From JADZAI01 sp964390465 (GTDB taxonomy: Bacteria; Pseudomonadota; Alphaproteobacteria; Micropepsales; Micropepsaceae): 64,000 nt of DNA. The notes under the pieces are model-generated. The model made no database searches and was not told where the DNA came from. It worked only from the letters and a program-made list of their open reading frames with translations. Each line of letters starts with the position of its first letter. Position 1 is the stretch's first letter. The translations under genes were made by a program, and so were the position numbers. Positions 43,837-52,929 of the stretch are shown in pieces. The stretch spans positions 1 through 64,000 of the forward strand of contig CAYMIJ010000008.1 in NCBI GenBank assembly GCA_964390465.1, in the 5' to 3' direction.

Positions 43837-44789
43837 GATGCCCTCCTTGCGTCGGCCGTAGCCGCGTCAGTGCCAACGAGAGTTACGAAAATATCGTGCA
43901 GCGAAGGCTCGCTCGTGTCGAAGCCAGTCAAAGCCAGAGCGCGTTCAAAGCAGGCACGCAGGACATCTTCACTTGAAGCGCCAGCAGCCAGCGAAAGATC
44001 GAAAGTCCCATCATGATGGGCGCTTGCCGAAACGCTGGTGATGCCCGGTAGTGCTGCCAGTTGAGCTGAATCTGCAGTGGTTTTGACGCGCACCGTTCTG
44101 GACATCAAAGCGCGGGCTTCCATCAGCGAGCCTTCAAAAACCTTGCGGCCCCTGGCGATCAGAAGAAGTCGGTCACACAACCGTTCAGCATGTTGCATGA
44201 CATGTGTTGAAAAGATCAGGGTGCGGCCCTGATTGTGCAGGTCGGCGATCAGGCCTTCCAGCACCTGCTGGTTGACCGGATCAAGACCAGAGAATGGCTC
44301 GTCCAGAATAACGAGGTCAGGTCCGTGCACCACGGTGCCAAGAATCTGAACCTTCTGTGCCATGCCTTTTGACAGCGTTTCTATTTTCGCGTTTGCGAAT
44401 GCGCCAAGACCGAACTGTTCGAGCAGCCTTAGCGCCTCTTTGCGCGCTGGGGCGGCGTCCATGCCTTTCAGGCGCGCCATATAGACAATGACCTCAACGG
44501 GAGTCATCCGGCGATAAAGACCGCGCTCCTCCGGCAGATAGCCGACACGCTCGCGCACACCCATGACGCTGGCATTGCCTAAAACACGGATATCACCAGC
44601 ACCTGGCTCGATGATACCCAGAAGCATGCGCAGGCTGGTGGTCTTGCCTGCGCCATTTGGGCCAAGAAATCCGAAGATTGACCCCGGCTTCACAGTGAAG
44701 CTGAGGTCATCGACGGCCCGAAAATCACCATAGGTTTTCGTTACGCGGCTGAAGGCAACAGCGGGCTCAGACACAGAAGATAATGTCAT
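43833..44789 (-). CDS. ABC transporter ATP-binding protein with DUF4162 tail (NatA-like)
   Basis: The 318-residue protein has Walker A GPNGAGKTTS, the signature LSKGMAQKV and Walker B LVILDEPFSG. A C-terminal DUF4162 region of about 90 residues is typical of NatA-type exporters. The ATG at 44789 starts MTLSSVSEP; an open frame upstream runs to 44918 but overlaps the neighbour and has no family match. It lies 4 nt after the DUF4424 stop and overlaps the permease by 4 nt. Confidence 0.92.
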   Translation of the reverse strand: MTLSSVSEPAVAFSRVTKTYGDFRAVDDLSFTVKPGSIFGFLGPNGAGKTTSLRMLLGIIEPGAGDIRVLGNASVMGVRERVGYLPEERGLYRRMTPVEVIVYMARLKGMDAAPARKEALRLLEQFGLGAFANAKIETLSKGMAQKVQILGTVVHGPDLVILDEPFSGLDPVNQQVLEGLIADLHNQGRTLIFSTHVMQHAERLCDRLLLIARGRKVFEGSLMEARALMSRTVRVKTTADSAQLAALPGITSVSASAHHDGTFDLSLAAGASSEDVLRACFERALALTGFDTSEPSLHDIFVTLVGTDAATADARRAS

Positions 44790-44793
44790 TCGC

Positions 44794-45867
44794 TCAAGGA
44801 TACCGTTTGCGCATGTAGCTTGCTGTGGGCACGACCAGGATGCTGATGTCGGATTTGGGTGTGAAGTCCTTTTTCTCAACCACAAATGTGGTCGGTCCGG
44901 TTTTCTTGATGCCGTCAACGCACAGCGAAATGACGTTGCCCGGATCGCCCTTGTCGATGGTCAGTTTGAAATTCTTGATCGGACCATTCCACGTGTTGGC
45001 CGTCTTCAGCACATAATCAAGGTAGTATGATGAGCCTGCCCAATAGGGGTCGCTCGGGTCGTCTGACTTGTTGAGCGCCTTCTTGATGGCCGACTGCGTG
45101 CCGGGATCAATGCAATACTGCTTGATAAGCTGCTGCTGATAGTCCTGTGGGTCTTTCGGATCCGGGTCACGCCACATGAACACGCCGCCACCGGGTGCTG
45201 ACTTGTAGGTGTGAGCAATCGTCACATCCTGCCCGTGCGGGAAAGTCTGGGTCCAGTGATAGCGTTCGATCACCGACCACATGGGATAGGCATCGCCCGT
45301 TTCGGAATCAAACGCGGCTATATTCTGCGCTGCCAGATCGTCTTTGGCAGCCTTGGGCAGAGCCTTGAGTGCTGCGGCAATCTTCTCGACGTCGAATGAA
45401 ACCGGAATCTTGTATTTGGCAAGCGTGGCGGTGATGTCCTTGCCCGGGGTCTCATAGCTGGCCGCCTTGGGGCGGTTCTCGTCATAATCCGGCTCTATCA
45501 CCGCAACACGATCCGTTTTAACCGGCACGCCTTGGCCATCAACCTTCGCCGTGAAGCCGACGATGTTATCCTTTGCCAGCTCTTCATCTGTGAGAGCAAA
45601 GTCAGATTCCAGCAGGCCCGAGAGGTTGATGGGCGGCAGGGGGAAAATCACTTCGCCGGTCAGGTCTTCGTCGCCGCCATGATGAAAGACATACGAGACC
45701 TTAATCGTATCAAGGCTGAGATAAAGGTCTTCTGACACCATTTCGACGGGCGCGTCCTGAAACTGCAGGCCAGTGGGCGTAATCCCGCCGAAGCCGTCAT
45801 TGGCGGATGCTGGTGTGAACAGGGCCAGAAGAATTGCTGAACCTGAGAGCAGGGTGGAACGGGTCAT
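44794..45867 (-). CDS. DUF4424-family secreted protein
   Basis: The 357-residue protein has a signal peptide (MTRSTLLSGSAILLALFTPASA) and then the DUF4424 pattern: NDGFGGITPTGLQFQ at the mature start, VSYVFHHGGDEDL and a VIFPLPPI strand, and ERYHWTQTFPHG further on. GAGG lies about 10 nt before the ATG at 45867. Function is not known. It is directly followed, after 4 nt, by the NatA-like ATPase, so it may be a periplasmic partner of that exporter; that link is inference. Confidence 0.82.
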   Translation of the reverse strand: MTRSTLLSGSAILLALFTPASANDGFGGITPTGLQFQDAPVEMVSEDLYLSLDTIKVSYVFHHGGDEDLTGEVIFPLPPINLSGLLESDFALTDEELAKDNIVGFTAKVDGQGVPVKTDRVAVIEPDYDENRPKAASYETPGKDITATLAKYKIPVSFDVEKIAAALKALPKAAKDDLAAQNIAAFDSETGDAYPMWSVIERYHWTQTFPHGQDVTIAHTYKSAPGGGVFMWRDPDPKDPQDYQQQLIKQYCIDPGTQSAIKKALNKSDDPSDPYWAGSSYYLDYVLKTANTWNGPIKNFKLTIDKGDPGNVISLCVDGIKKTGPTTFVVEKKDFTPKSDISILVVPTASYMRKRYP

Positions 45868-45946
45868 CACGGGTTATCCTCTGTCGGGAACGTAACCCAT
45901 ATTAAGGCCTTCTCCGGTGTCTGTCGCGCCTCTTCAACGCATCAGA

Positions 45947-46642
45947 TCAATCCACAACCTCACCTTCATAGATACCCCATAAACGGGCGCGCGGTACGTA
46001 GCCGTCAATGGCGCCGGCCACGACTTCGCAATCCGATGCTCCGCACGATTTCAGCCGGGCAATAACCCCTGGTTGGGCATAGGCAATCGTCGCCGCCTCT
46101 GCGCCAAGGCTATCCTGCAAAGCCACATTTTCAGGACCCGTCACAAGAACAGAGCGGCGTCCATCGAGTTTGCCCTGATGCACCCAGCCGGTTACGCCAT
46201 CGGCATCCCGGATGCGCCGCCAGACGTCATATTCAGCGATGACCTCAACGGGTAGGCCTTTGCGGATATAGACCCATTCGACCTTGTAGCTCGAGGCCGG
46301 TCCATCGCGCAGGAAGACCTTGTCAGATTTCAGGCTTACAAAGCGCGGGACAGGCAGGCCTGACTCGCCCGTCCGCGTTTCGGGACGCTCTGTCGGCGGC
46401 AAATCCGCCAACATGATAGTGTTGGCCTGTTCCCCGCCCGGAACAGCCAGCCCCGCTGGCTTCGGCACGGGCAAGGGCGGATCGGCCAGCCCTTGTCCAG
46501 CAAGGGTGGCGCCCGTGACAATAATGCAGACTAAGACGCTATAGCGGCCCGTCACGATATGATGAAACCCCTGAACACCCCTGAAATGCCAAAGCCTGCC
46601 TGTTTCGGCAGCGCGTATCCATTCTGGATCCGGCCTTCGCAT
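45947..46642 (-). CDS. SH3-domain (DUF1058/SH3_4) envelope protein
   Basis: The 231-residue protein has a non-cleaved or signal-anchor helix (about 36-55, YSVLVCIIVTGATLAG) and two bacterial SH3 repeats. The first is at about 105-170 (KVFLRDGPASSYKVEW and GVTGWVHQGKL) and a second, degenerate one follows (PGVIARLKSCGASDCEVV). Such domains bind peptidoglycan or proteins in the envelope. The ATG at 46642 was chosen over a TTG at 46657; no good ribosome-binding site is seen. It is divergent from the hydroxyacid dehydrogenase gene. Confidence 0.82.
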   Translation of the reverse strand: MRRPDPEWIRAAETGRLWHFRGVQGFHHIVTGRYSVLVCIIVTGATLAGQGLADPPLPVPKPAGLAVPGGEQANTIMLADLPPTERPETRTGESGLPVPRFVSLKSDKVFLRDGPASSYKVEWVYIRKGLPVEVIAEYDVWRRIRDADGVTGWVHQGKLDGRRSVLVTGPENVALQDSLGAEAATIAYAQPGVIARLKSCGASDCEVVAGAIDGYVPRARLWGIYEGEVVD

Positions 46643-46763
46643 ATCTCTGGGCGCCAAAGTTGCATGAGGCGGTTAACGCAACGTTGACCACCGTATCACG
46701 CTAGGCGCGCGGGTTGGGCTTTGCTACAGCATGTATCGGATTTCAGCCGCCGGAGTTGCTTGC

Positions 46764-47744
46764 GTGAAAAAGCCGCTTGTCATCGTCACGCGCAAACTGC
46801 CTGACATTGTAGAGACGCGTATGCGTGAGCTTTTCGACACACGCCTCAACGCGGATGACCACGCAATGAGTCAAGCGGAGCTCGTCGAAGCGTTGAAAAG
46901 CGCTGAGGTACTGGTCCCAACCGTGACCGACCGGCTGGATTCACGCACGCTGGTGCAGGCCGGGCCAAACCTGAAACTCATCGCGAATTTTGGGGCGGGA
47001 GTGGATCACATCGATGTGGAAACTGCGCGTCAGCGCGGGATTACCGTGACCAACACCCCCGGTGTCCTGACCGAAGATACCGCCGACATGACGATGGCGC
47101 TTATCCTTGCTGTGCCGCGCCGCATCGTGGAAGGCGCTCAAATCCTGTCAGGTGGCGGCTTCAAAGGATGGTCACCCACCTGGATGCTTGGCAAGCGCAT
47201 CTGGGGGAAAAGGCTGGGCATCATCGGCATGGGACGCATTGGTCAGGCGGTCGCGCGCCGGGCCAAGGCGTTTGGGTTGCAGATACACTATCACAACCGC
47301 AAGCCCGTCCCGCAGGCCGTTGAGCAGGAACTGGAGGCGACCTATTGGGAGTCACTCGATCAGATGCTGGCCCGGGTGGATATCGTGTCAGTGAATTGCC
47401 CGCACACGCCTGCGACATATCACCTTCTGTCGGCCCGACGCCTGAAGGCCATGAAGCCCACCGCTTATATCGTGAATACAGCGCGCGGCGAGGTGATTGA
47501 CGAAAATGCGCTCGCCCGGATGCTGGAAGCCGACGAACTGGCAGGCGCCGGACTCGACGTGTTCGAACATGAGCCGGCCGTCAATCCAAAACTGCTGAAG
47601 CTGAAAAATGTCGTACTTCTACCGCATATGGGCTCGGCGACCCTCGAAAGTCGCATCGATATGGGCGAAAAGGTCATCCTCAATATCAAGATATATGCAG
47701 ATGGCCACCGCCCGCCGGATCGGGTCATACCCGCGATGTTGTAA
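46764..47744 (+). CDS. D-2-hydroxyacid dehydrogenase (glyoxylate/hydroxypyruvate reductase-like)
   Basis: The 326-residue NAD(P)-dependent enzyme has the fold motif GIIGMGRIGQAVARRAKAFG. The catalytic Arg is in NTARGEVID, the Glu in DVFEHEP and the His in LLPHMGSAT. It likely reduces glyoxylate or hydroxypyruvate (GyaR/GhrB type), although the exact substrate is not fixed by sequence. I chose the GTG at 46764 because GGAG lies 8 nt upstream and the product then starts MKKPLVIVTRKLP; an ATG at 46731 would add 11 unlike residues. Confidence 0.88.
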   Translation: MKKPLVIVTRKLPDIVETRMRELFDTRLNADDHAMSQAELVEALKSAEVLVPTVTDRLDSRTLVQAGPNLKLIANFGAGVDHIDVETARQRGITVTNTPGVLTEDTADMTMALILAVPRRIVEGAQILSGGGFKGWSPTWMLGKRIWGKRLGIIGMGRIGQAVARRAKAFGLQIHYHNRKPVPQAVEQELEATYWESLDQMLARVDIVSVNCPHTPATYHLLSARRLKAMKPTAYIVNTARGEVIDENALARMLEADELAGAGLDVFEHEPAVNPKLLKLKNVVLLPHMGSATLESRIDMGEKVILNIKIYADGHRPPDRVIPAML

Positions 47745-47802
47745 GCGTCATTTCCTAACTTCCTCAGCATCGGCAGGGCTTGTTCCTTAAATCAGGTCCA
47801 TC

Positions 47803-48897
47803 ATGGATTTCAGCGTACTAAGGATTGCGAGACTGAAGTGGGTTGCCGTGCTGGCTGCTGTTTTTCTTGCCATGACTGGGTGCGCCCCTAAGGTCATGAT
47901 GCCACTCGAAACCATGACCAGCGCACCACTGCCTAGATCTGATGATGCAAACTGGCTTCAGGACCTCCTAAAAGACGAACAGCGCCTGTATGATGTGTAT
48001 GGCCGTCTCGTCACTTCAAATGCAGATATTTGTGGCGGTCGATTTGTTCCTTCATTCGGTTTCAGAATGTGGTCATCTGAAGATTTCGATGAAGGAAAAC
48101 GCACAGCCGCAATCGAGGCTTTCCACGTAGATGGGCGCTTGCAGGTATATGCCGTAGCGGCCGGACAGCCTGCGGAAGCGGCAGGCATCAGACCTGGCGA
48201 CATATTGACCCACATTGATGGCCAGCCTTTACAGGAAGGTGCCGCAGGCCGCGCCCAATATGCCGAAGCTGTTACGACCGGCTTGATGAAGCGCGGGGTT
48301 GTCTCATTCGAATTTCTGAATGGGCAGGAGAAAAAACGGGCCCGATTGCGAGCTGTCAAAGCCTGCCCATACGCCATAGCCATGGCCGTTGGCAGTGAGC
48401 CGAATGCAGCGACAGACGGGGCAACGGTTTATGTATCTTCCGGCATGTTGAAGTTTGTGGTCAGCGATGCCGAGTTAGCCATCGTGCTTGGGCATGAGCT
48501 TGCCCATGCCATCCGCCAACACCCGCTGAAAAATCGTGGCGAGCAGACTGGGCGCTCATTGGCCAAAGCGGTGATGGGAGACGTATATGACGCCACTGTA
48601 GGTATTGGTAGCGCCGTCTGGTCCATTGTTGCCGGGGTGCCTGAAGAGCGACGTAATTCCATTTCTTTTGAAATGGTTGCCGATGAACTGGGTCTCTATC
48701 TGGCGGCGCGGTCCGGTTATGATGTCAGTGTCGCGCCGCACTTCTGGACCAGACTGATCAGTTCTTATAACGAAGCTTCCAGCGATCATCCCACATCTGC
48801 GGATCGTTTCCAGGCGATGCAGGCCACGGCCGAAGAAATCGCAGCAAAGAGGGCGCAAGGAGAAAAACTTTCACCACCGCTGGATCCTGGCTCTTAA
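47803..48897 (+). CDS. M48-family metallopeptidase lipoprotein with PDZ domain
   Basis: The 364-residue protein has a lipoprotein signal (lipobox ending AMTGC, Cys27). A PDZ-like domain at about 110-185 contains QPAEAAGIRPGDILTHIDG. An M48 zinc-peptidase domain follows, with HELAH (His231-His235) and the third ligand Glu290 in FEMVADELG. It probably acts in the periplasm on misfolded outer-membrane or envelope proteins, as relatives such as BepA and LoiP do. The PDZ domain before the peptidase is a less common arrangement. It follows the dehydrogenase by 58 bp and converges on the pabBC fusion. Confidence 0.87.
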   Translation: MDFSVLRIARLKWVAVLAAVFLAMTGCAPKVMMPLETMTSAPLPRSDDANWLQDLLKDEQRLYDVYGRLVTSNADICGGRFVPSFGFRMWSSEDFDEGKRTAAIEAFHVDGRLQVYAVAAGQPAEAAGIRPGDILTHIDGQPLQEGAAGRAQYAEAVTTGLMKRGVVSFEFLNGQEKKRARLRAVKACPYAIAMAVGSEPNAATDGATVYVSSGMLKFVVSDAELAIVLGHELAHAIRQHPLKNRGEQTGRSLAKAVMGDVYDATVGIGSAVWSIVAGVPEERRNSISFEMVADELGLYLAARSGYDVSVAPHFWTRLISSYNEASSDHPTSADRFQAMQATAEEIAAKRAQGEKLSPPLDPGS

Positions 48898-48904
48898 TGC
48901 TTCA

Positions 48905-50689
48905 TCAGGTCAAAACGGCAGGCATTAAGCCACGCACAGAATTACCTGCGAAAATTGCTTCCGCGTTGTGGAAATCAGACAGTGTGAGCGCAGTCTCCTG
49001 CAAGGTATAAGTGACGTGGCGCTTGAGGTTTTTTTTCAAAATGCCGTCAAGTGCCCCATCGGATGGTCGTGAAGTAAGCAAAACGTCTTTCTTTGATATG
49101 AAAAGCGATAGGAATGAGCCATCGGCAACCAAGCCGTGTGTATTAAGAATAACGGCTTCATCTCCACCAGCCGATTTGGCTTCAGCCAATGCTGCATCGT
49201 AAAAATCTCGACGCGTTGTCTTATGGCGCACAAAAGGATCTGTAGGGTCGAGGCGCTGTGAGACGACCTTTAGTCTTATGAGTCGACCATCGGGCATCTC
49301 GCCGAAGGGGGCTGACAAAGGCACCGACTCAACGTGTGGCAGGCCCTGAGCATCCACACGCAGCCGCACGCGGTGCGCGCCAGTCAATTGCGTAACATGC
49401 TGGTCCAGCGCCGCATGCACAGCCTCTTTATCCATAGTCCGTTCAAAATATCTGGCTGATGCAGCCAGTCTGAGCAGGTGATCATCGAGGAAATAAAACC
49501 CTTTACCGTCTTCCCAGCGCAGCGTTTCCAGAAGATCAAAGGCAGGGGCCGTCGCGAAGCTCGCCTTCAAAAGACATTCTGCATACTCACTGCTCGCACG
49601 TGAATCGTGAACCAGACCGGAGCCGACACCCATACGCAGTTGCTTGCTGTTATGGTCATGCACAAGCGTGCGTATGGCGACGTTCAGATCAATTTCTCCA
49701 TCCGGACCGAAGGCTCCCATGGCACCGCAGTAGAACCCTCGCGGGCTCTCCTCCAGCCCGGCTATAATTTCCATGGAACGAACCTTCGGAGCTCCGGTCA
49801 CTGAGCCGCACGGAAACAGCGCATGAAGAATTGATGATGGTGTTTGAGCATCTTCGAGTTTGCCCTCGATACCCGAAGTGAGGGTGTGAAGCGTCGGGTA
49901 TGTCTCCACACTGAACATGTCTGTGACGCGCACACTGCCGGGCTCGCAAACGCGCGCCATATCATTGCGAAGCAGGTCGACAATCATCAGGTTTTCAGCC
50001 CGCTGCTTGGGATCAGCGCTCAGTTCCAGCCTGCGGTGCTCATCTTCAGCGGGGTTGCCATGCCGTGCGGCAGTTCCTTTCATTGGTCGCGCCCGTAGCA
50101 CGCCGCCCTTTGCCTGAAGGAAGAGCTCTGGCGAAAAGGAAAAGACATCACAGTCATCAAGTCGTGCGATGACCGCATGGCCCGCGCGGGCCAGGGACCG
50201 CCAAGTTGCGAAACGAGCGAATGGATCACCCTCAATTTCAAACGCCAGGGGAAAGGTGAGGTTCACCTGATAGACATCACCCGCAGCGATGTAATCGTGA
50301 ACCTGCTGGAATGCTGCCGCATACCGGGCTTCATCCCATGATGCCTGCGGCGCACCGATATGGACGGCTGCTTTCTCAGCCGGCATCAGGGAAACGGCGT
50401 CAACGCTGACAAATCTGTCATAGACACCGGCGACGATCAGCGGATCGCGGGGCGTACGGAAGAAAGGGGTAAGGCGCGGCTCGAAGAGATATCCCAACTC
50501 GTATGAGAAGCAGCCTGCCACCCATTGCCCGTTGGCCACGGTCTCATCGATAGACCTCAGCGCATCCTTCACCTCATCAGGCCTGCGCGCGACAATCCAG
50601 TCGCGCGGGTTCTGAAACAGACGCGCAACACCCCCGGGGCGCGCATCGTCCAACAGTATGCTTCGTCGCTCCAGTCCGCGCCCCCTCAT
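48905..50689 (-). CDS. pabB: Aminodeoxychorismate synthase component I fused to 4-amino-4-deoxychorismate lyase
   Basis: This 594-residue fusion has a PabB part (about 1-375) with the chorismate-binding motifs VDLLRNDMARVCEPG and CGSVTGAPKVRSMEII, and a PabC part (about 390-594) of the PLP-dependent lyase fold with the catalytic Lys in the RHKTTRRDFYD segment. Together they turn chorismate and ammonia into 4-aminobenzoate for folate. The glutamine amidotransferase PabA is not adjacent. It overlaps the upstream adenylate cyclase gene by 4 nt. PabB-PabC fusions are known in several bacteria. Confidence 0.92.
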   Translation of the reverse strand: MRGRGLERRSILLDDARPGGVARLFQNPRDWIVARRPDEVKDALRSIDETVANGQWVAGCFSYELGYLFEPRLTPFFRTPRDPLIVAGVYDRFVSVDAVSLMPAEKAAVHIGAPQASWDEARYAAAFQQVHDYIAAGDVYQVNLTFPLAFEIEGDPFARFATWRSLARAGHAVIARLDDCDVFSFSPELFLQAKGGVLRARPMKGTAARHGNPAEDEHRRLELSADPKQRAENLMIVDLLRNDMARVCEPGSVRVTDMFSVETYPTLHTLTSGIEGKLEDAQTPSSILHALFPCGSVTGAPKVRSMEIIAGLEESPRGFYCGAMGAFGPDGEIDLNVAIRTLVHDHNSKQLRMGVGSGLVHDSRASSEYAECLLKASFATAPAFDLLETLRWEDGKGFYFLDDHLLRLAASARYFERTMDKEAVHAALDQHVTQLTGAHRVRLRVDAQGLPHVESVPLSAPFGEMPDGRLIRLKVVSQRLDPTDPFVRHKTTRRDFYDAALAEAKSAGGDEAVILNTHGLVADGSFLSLFISKKDVLLTSRPSDGALDGILKKNLKRHVTYTLQETALTLSDFHNAEAIFAGNSVRGLMPAVLT

Positions 50690-52143
50690 GTCAGGCTGTA
50701 GACTGAGATAGGCGTGCCACGCCCGCGCAGCACAACGTCACCGCATGGCGTCAGGCCATCCACAAGTGAGTGCTCTTCGCCACCGAGTTCACGCTCGCAT
50801 GAAGCGATGACGTCTTTGGAAACCGCCAGTCGCGCACCCAATTCTTTGGAGAGCGTCTGCAGCCGGCTCGCCGTATTGACGGTGTCACCGATGACTTCAA
50901 AGGCCAGCCTCTGCTCGCTGCCAACATTACCTGCAACGACAGGGCCGTAGTGCAGACCGATGCCAATTCGGATTGGATCAAGACCGATGGCTGCGCGCGC
51001 GTCATTCCATTCTTCAATCGCTGAAAGCATGGAACGGGCACAGCGTAACGCCCGCGCGGCGTCGGCATGGCCAGACACAGGAACACCAAAAGTAGCCATC
51101 AGACCATCGCCCATGACCTTGTCGAGCGTCCCCTGCGCCTCAAAGACCTGATGCTGAAGGAGTGCGTGAAAGGCACGGAGGAGGGAGATGACGTCTTCTG
51201 GGTCAGCGCCCTCGGAATATCGTGTAAAATCACGGATATCGGCGAAAAGCACGGCTGCATTCTGGCGGCGGACTCTGTCAAATGGCTGGTCGAAAAGGGA
51301 CAGTGTTTCTACCATATTGGGCGAAAAATGCCGCGCCAGATTGGCCCGCGCCCGTTCCGACTGGCTGGCCTGTGCCACCAGACGGCGCGAACGGGCGACC
51401 GCCACGGCAAGGCCAAAGGCGAGCAGCGCCACCGCAGCCACCTCGATGATCCATTTGGACAACGGAAAATAGAACGGATCGGCATAGACGCGCGCATAGG
51501 CCCGGATACCGGCCTCGTCCGGGATGCCCAGATCGTATTTGATGGCCGGGCGGCTGATCACCCAGACCAGCACGGTCGTCCAGCCCGCGATGATGCACAT
51601 GCCGCACCAGGCAACGAGACGCGGCGAATAGGTGAAGGCCGCCTGCACCAGAAACACGAAATAGAGCAGGATCAGACTTTCGCGCAACAGCGTTGATGGT
51701 GGCGGCCCATCGCTGACGAATGGATTGCGCGCCATGATCAGCAGCGTCAGGACAGCGCAGTCGAGCAGCGTCCAGAGATATTTCAGCCAAGGTGGATTGA
51801 TGCGCCGCCGCGCCATTTCAAACTGCGCGATCCCGATGAGTGCCAGCACCAGCGTTTCGGCGATGACAAGCACGTAAGCCGGGCCGTGATAGCGCGAGGT
51901 GGCCGCGGTCCAGATGGCAGCGGTGATGACGATGAGCGTTCGCACCAGCGCGGCCAGCATCAGACCGGCACGTTCTTCGGCACGAAAGGCCCGCGCCAGC
52001 CGCTCGCTTTCAGGGGCCGCAGGCCAGGTGCGCCGCAACAGCCAGTGCAACGTGTCCACCACCCCGCGCTCGGATCCGATCCGTGCCCGGCTGCGTTCCG
52101 CCCGTGTCGGAAAAACCCGCGCCACTATGTTGCTTAACCCCAA
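50686..52143 (-). CDS. Membrane-bound class III adenylate/guanylate cyclase
   Basis: The 485-residue protein has about five to six membrane helices (residues 60-255), a short HAMP-like linker (RANLARHFSPNMVE) and a class III cyclase domain. The first metal-binding Asp is in LFADIRDFT, the second in KVMGDGLMATFG, and GPVVAGNVGS with VIGDTVNTASRLQ completes the active site. It probably makes cAMP; substrate residues need modelling. The longest start is TTG at 52143; a GTG at 52125 is an alternative. The gene overlaps pabB by 4 nt, an odd pairing with folate synthesis. Confidence 0.85.
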   Translation of the reverse strand: MGLSNIVARVFPTRAERSRARIGSERGVVDTLHWLLRRTWPAAPESERLARAFRAEERAGLMLAALVRTLIVITAAIWTAATSRYHGPAYVLVIAETLVLALIGIAQFEMARRRINPPWLKYLWTLLDCAVLTLLIMARNPFVSDGPPPSTLLRESLILLYFVFLVQAAFTYSPRLVAWCGMCIIAGWTTVLVWVISRPAIKYDLGIPDEAGIRAYARVYADPFYFPLSKWIIEVAAVALLAFGLAVAVARSRRLVAQASQSERARANLARHFSPNMVETLSLFDQPFDRVRRQNAAVLFADIRDFTRYSEGADPEDVISLLRAFHALLQHQVFEAQGTLDKVMGDGLMATFGVPVSGHADAARALRCARSMLSAIEEWNDARAAIGLDPIRIGIGLHYGPVVAGNVGSEQRLAFEVIGDTVNTASRLQTLSKELGARLAVSKDVIASCERELGGEEHSLVDGLTPCGDVVLRGRGTPISVYSLT

Positions 52144-52247
52144 ATCCGGCAGGTTGAACTCACCCGCACCCTACCCCACATCTACCCTGTTACGCGAGAC
52201 GCCACTGTGATGGGTCTCGCATTTTGCGCCGCTCGCAAGGAGGGCCG

Positions 52248-52661
52248 ATGACGCGTGTACTGGCATTTGGCAGCCCCTATCTTCTGGGCTTTGATCATGT
52301 GGAACGGCTGGCCGGACGGCTGGCCAAAAGCAGCGGCGATACCTATCCGCCCTATAATATCGAGCAGACATCCGAGAATGCCTTCACCATCACCGTGGCG
52401 GTCGCAGGTTTTGCACCGGACGATCTGTCGGTGACGGTTGAAGACAACCAGCTGGTGATCCGTGGCAAACAGGGCGAGGAAGCCGAGCGGTCCTATCTGC
52501 ATCGCGGCATCGCGGCGCGCCAGTTTCAGCGCGCCTTCGTGCTGGCTGACGGCATGGAGGCGCTGGATGCGACGCTGACGAACGGTCTTCTGAACATCGA
52601 GCTGCGCCGCAAGGTGTTGATGCCGGCCGTGAAAACCATTCCCATCCGCAGTGGCACATAG
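52248..52661 (+). CDS. Small heat-shock protein (Hsp20/alpha-crystallin, IbpA-like)
   Basis: The 137-residue holdase has the alpha-crystallin domain (about 35-125) with AFTITVAVAGFAPDDLSV and a C-terminal strand ending in the I-x-I-like TIPI. AAGGAGG lies 5 nt before the ATG at 52248; the frame upstream to 52224 is not needed. It binds unfolding proteins during heat stress and passes them to DnaK, also in this window. The DUF1150 gene follows by 12 bp, a pairing seen repeatedly in alphaproteobacteria. No ROSE-type RNA thermometer was recognised in the short leader. Confidence 0.94.
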   Translation: MTRVLAFGSPYLLGFDHVERLAGRLAKSSGDTYPPYNIEQTSENAFTITVAVAGFAPDDLSVTVEDNQLVIRGKQGEEAERSYLHRGIAARQFQRAFVLADGMEALDATLTNGLLNIELRRKVLMPAVKTIPIRSGT

Positions 52662-52673
52662 AGGCGTTCCCCC

Positions 52674-52895
52674 ATGCAATCCGAACCCACCAAGCCCATT
52701 GTCTATGTACGCGAGGTATCACCCGCGACGCTGATCGCTGAAGGCGTGATGCCGCACAACACAGCCGTGCCGCAGGGCGTGAAGCTGTATGCCGTGCATC
52801 TGGAAAACGGCGAGCGCATCGCGGTGATGGATGACCGCCAGCGCGCCTTTGTGCTTGCGATGCAGAACGATCTGGAGCCGGTCAGCGTCCACTGA
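52674..52895 (+). CDS. DUF1150-family protein
   Basis: The 73-residue protein contains YVREVSPATL and LYAVHLENGERIAVMDDRQRAFVLA, the conserved core of DUF1150. The family is short, alphaproteobacterial and of unknown function; it usually follows an hsp20 gene, as it does here. The spacing of 12 bp suggests one transcript, so a heat-stress link is plausible. It converges on ptsN. Confidence 0.9.
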   Translation: MQSEPTKPIVYVREVSPATLIAEGVMPHNTAVPQGVKLYAVHLENGERIAVMDDRQRAFVLAMQNDLEPVSVH

Positions 52896-52929
52896 CTGGC
52901 GGCTGGCCGCGCGATCGGCCTCGCGATCG

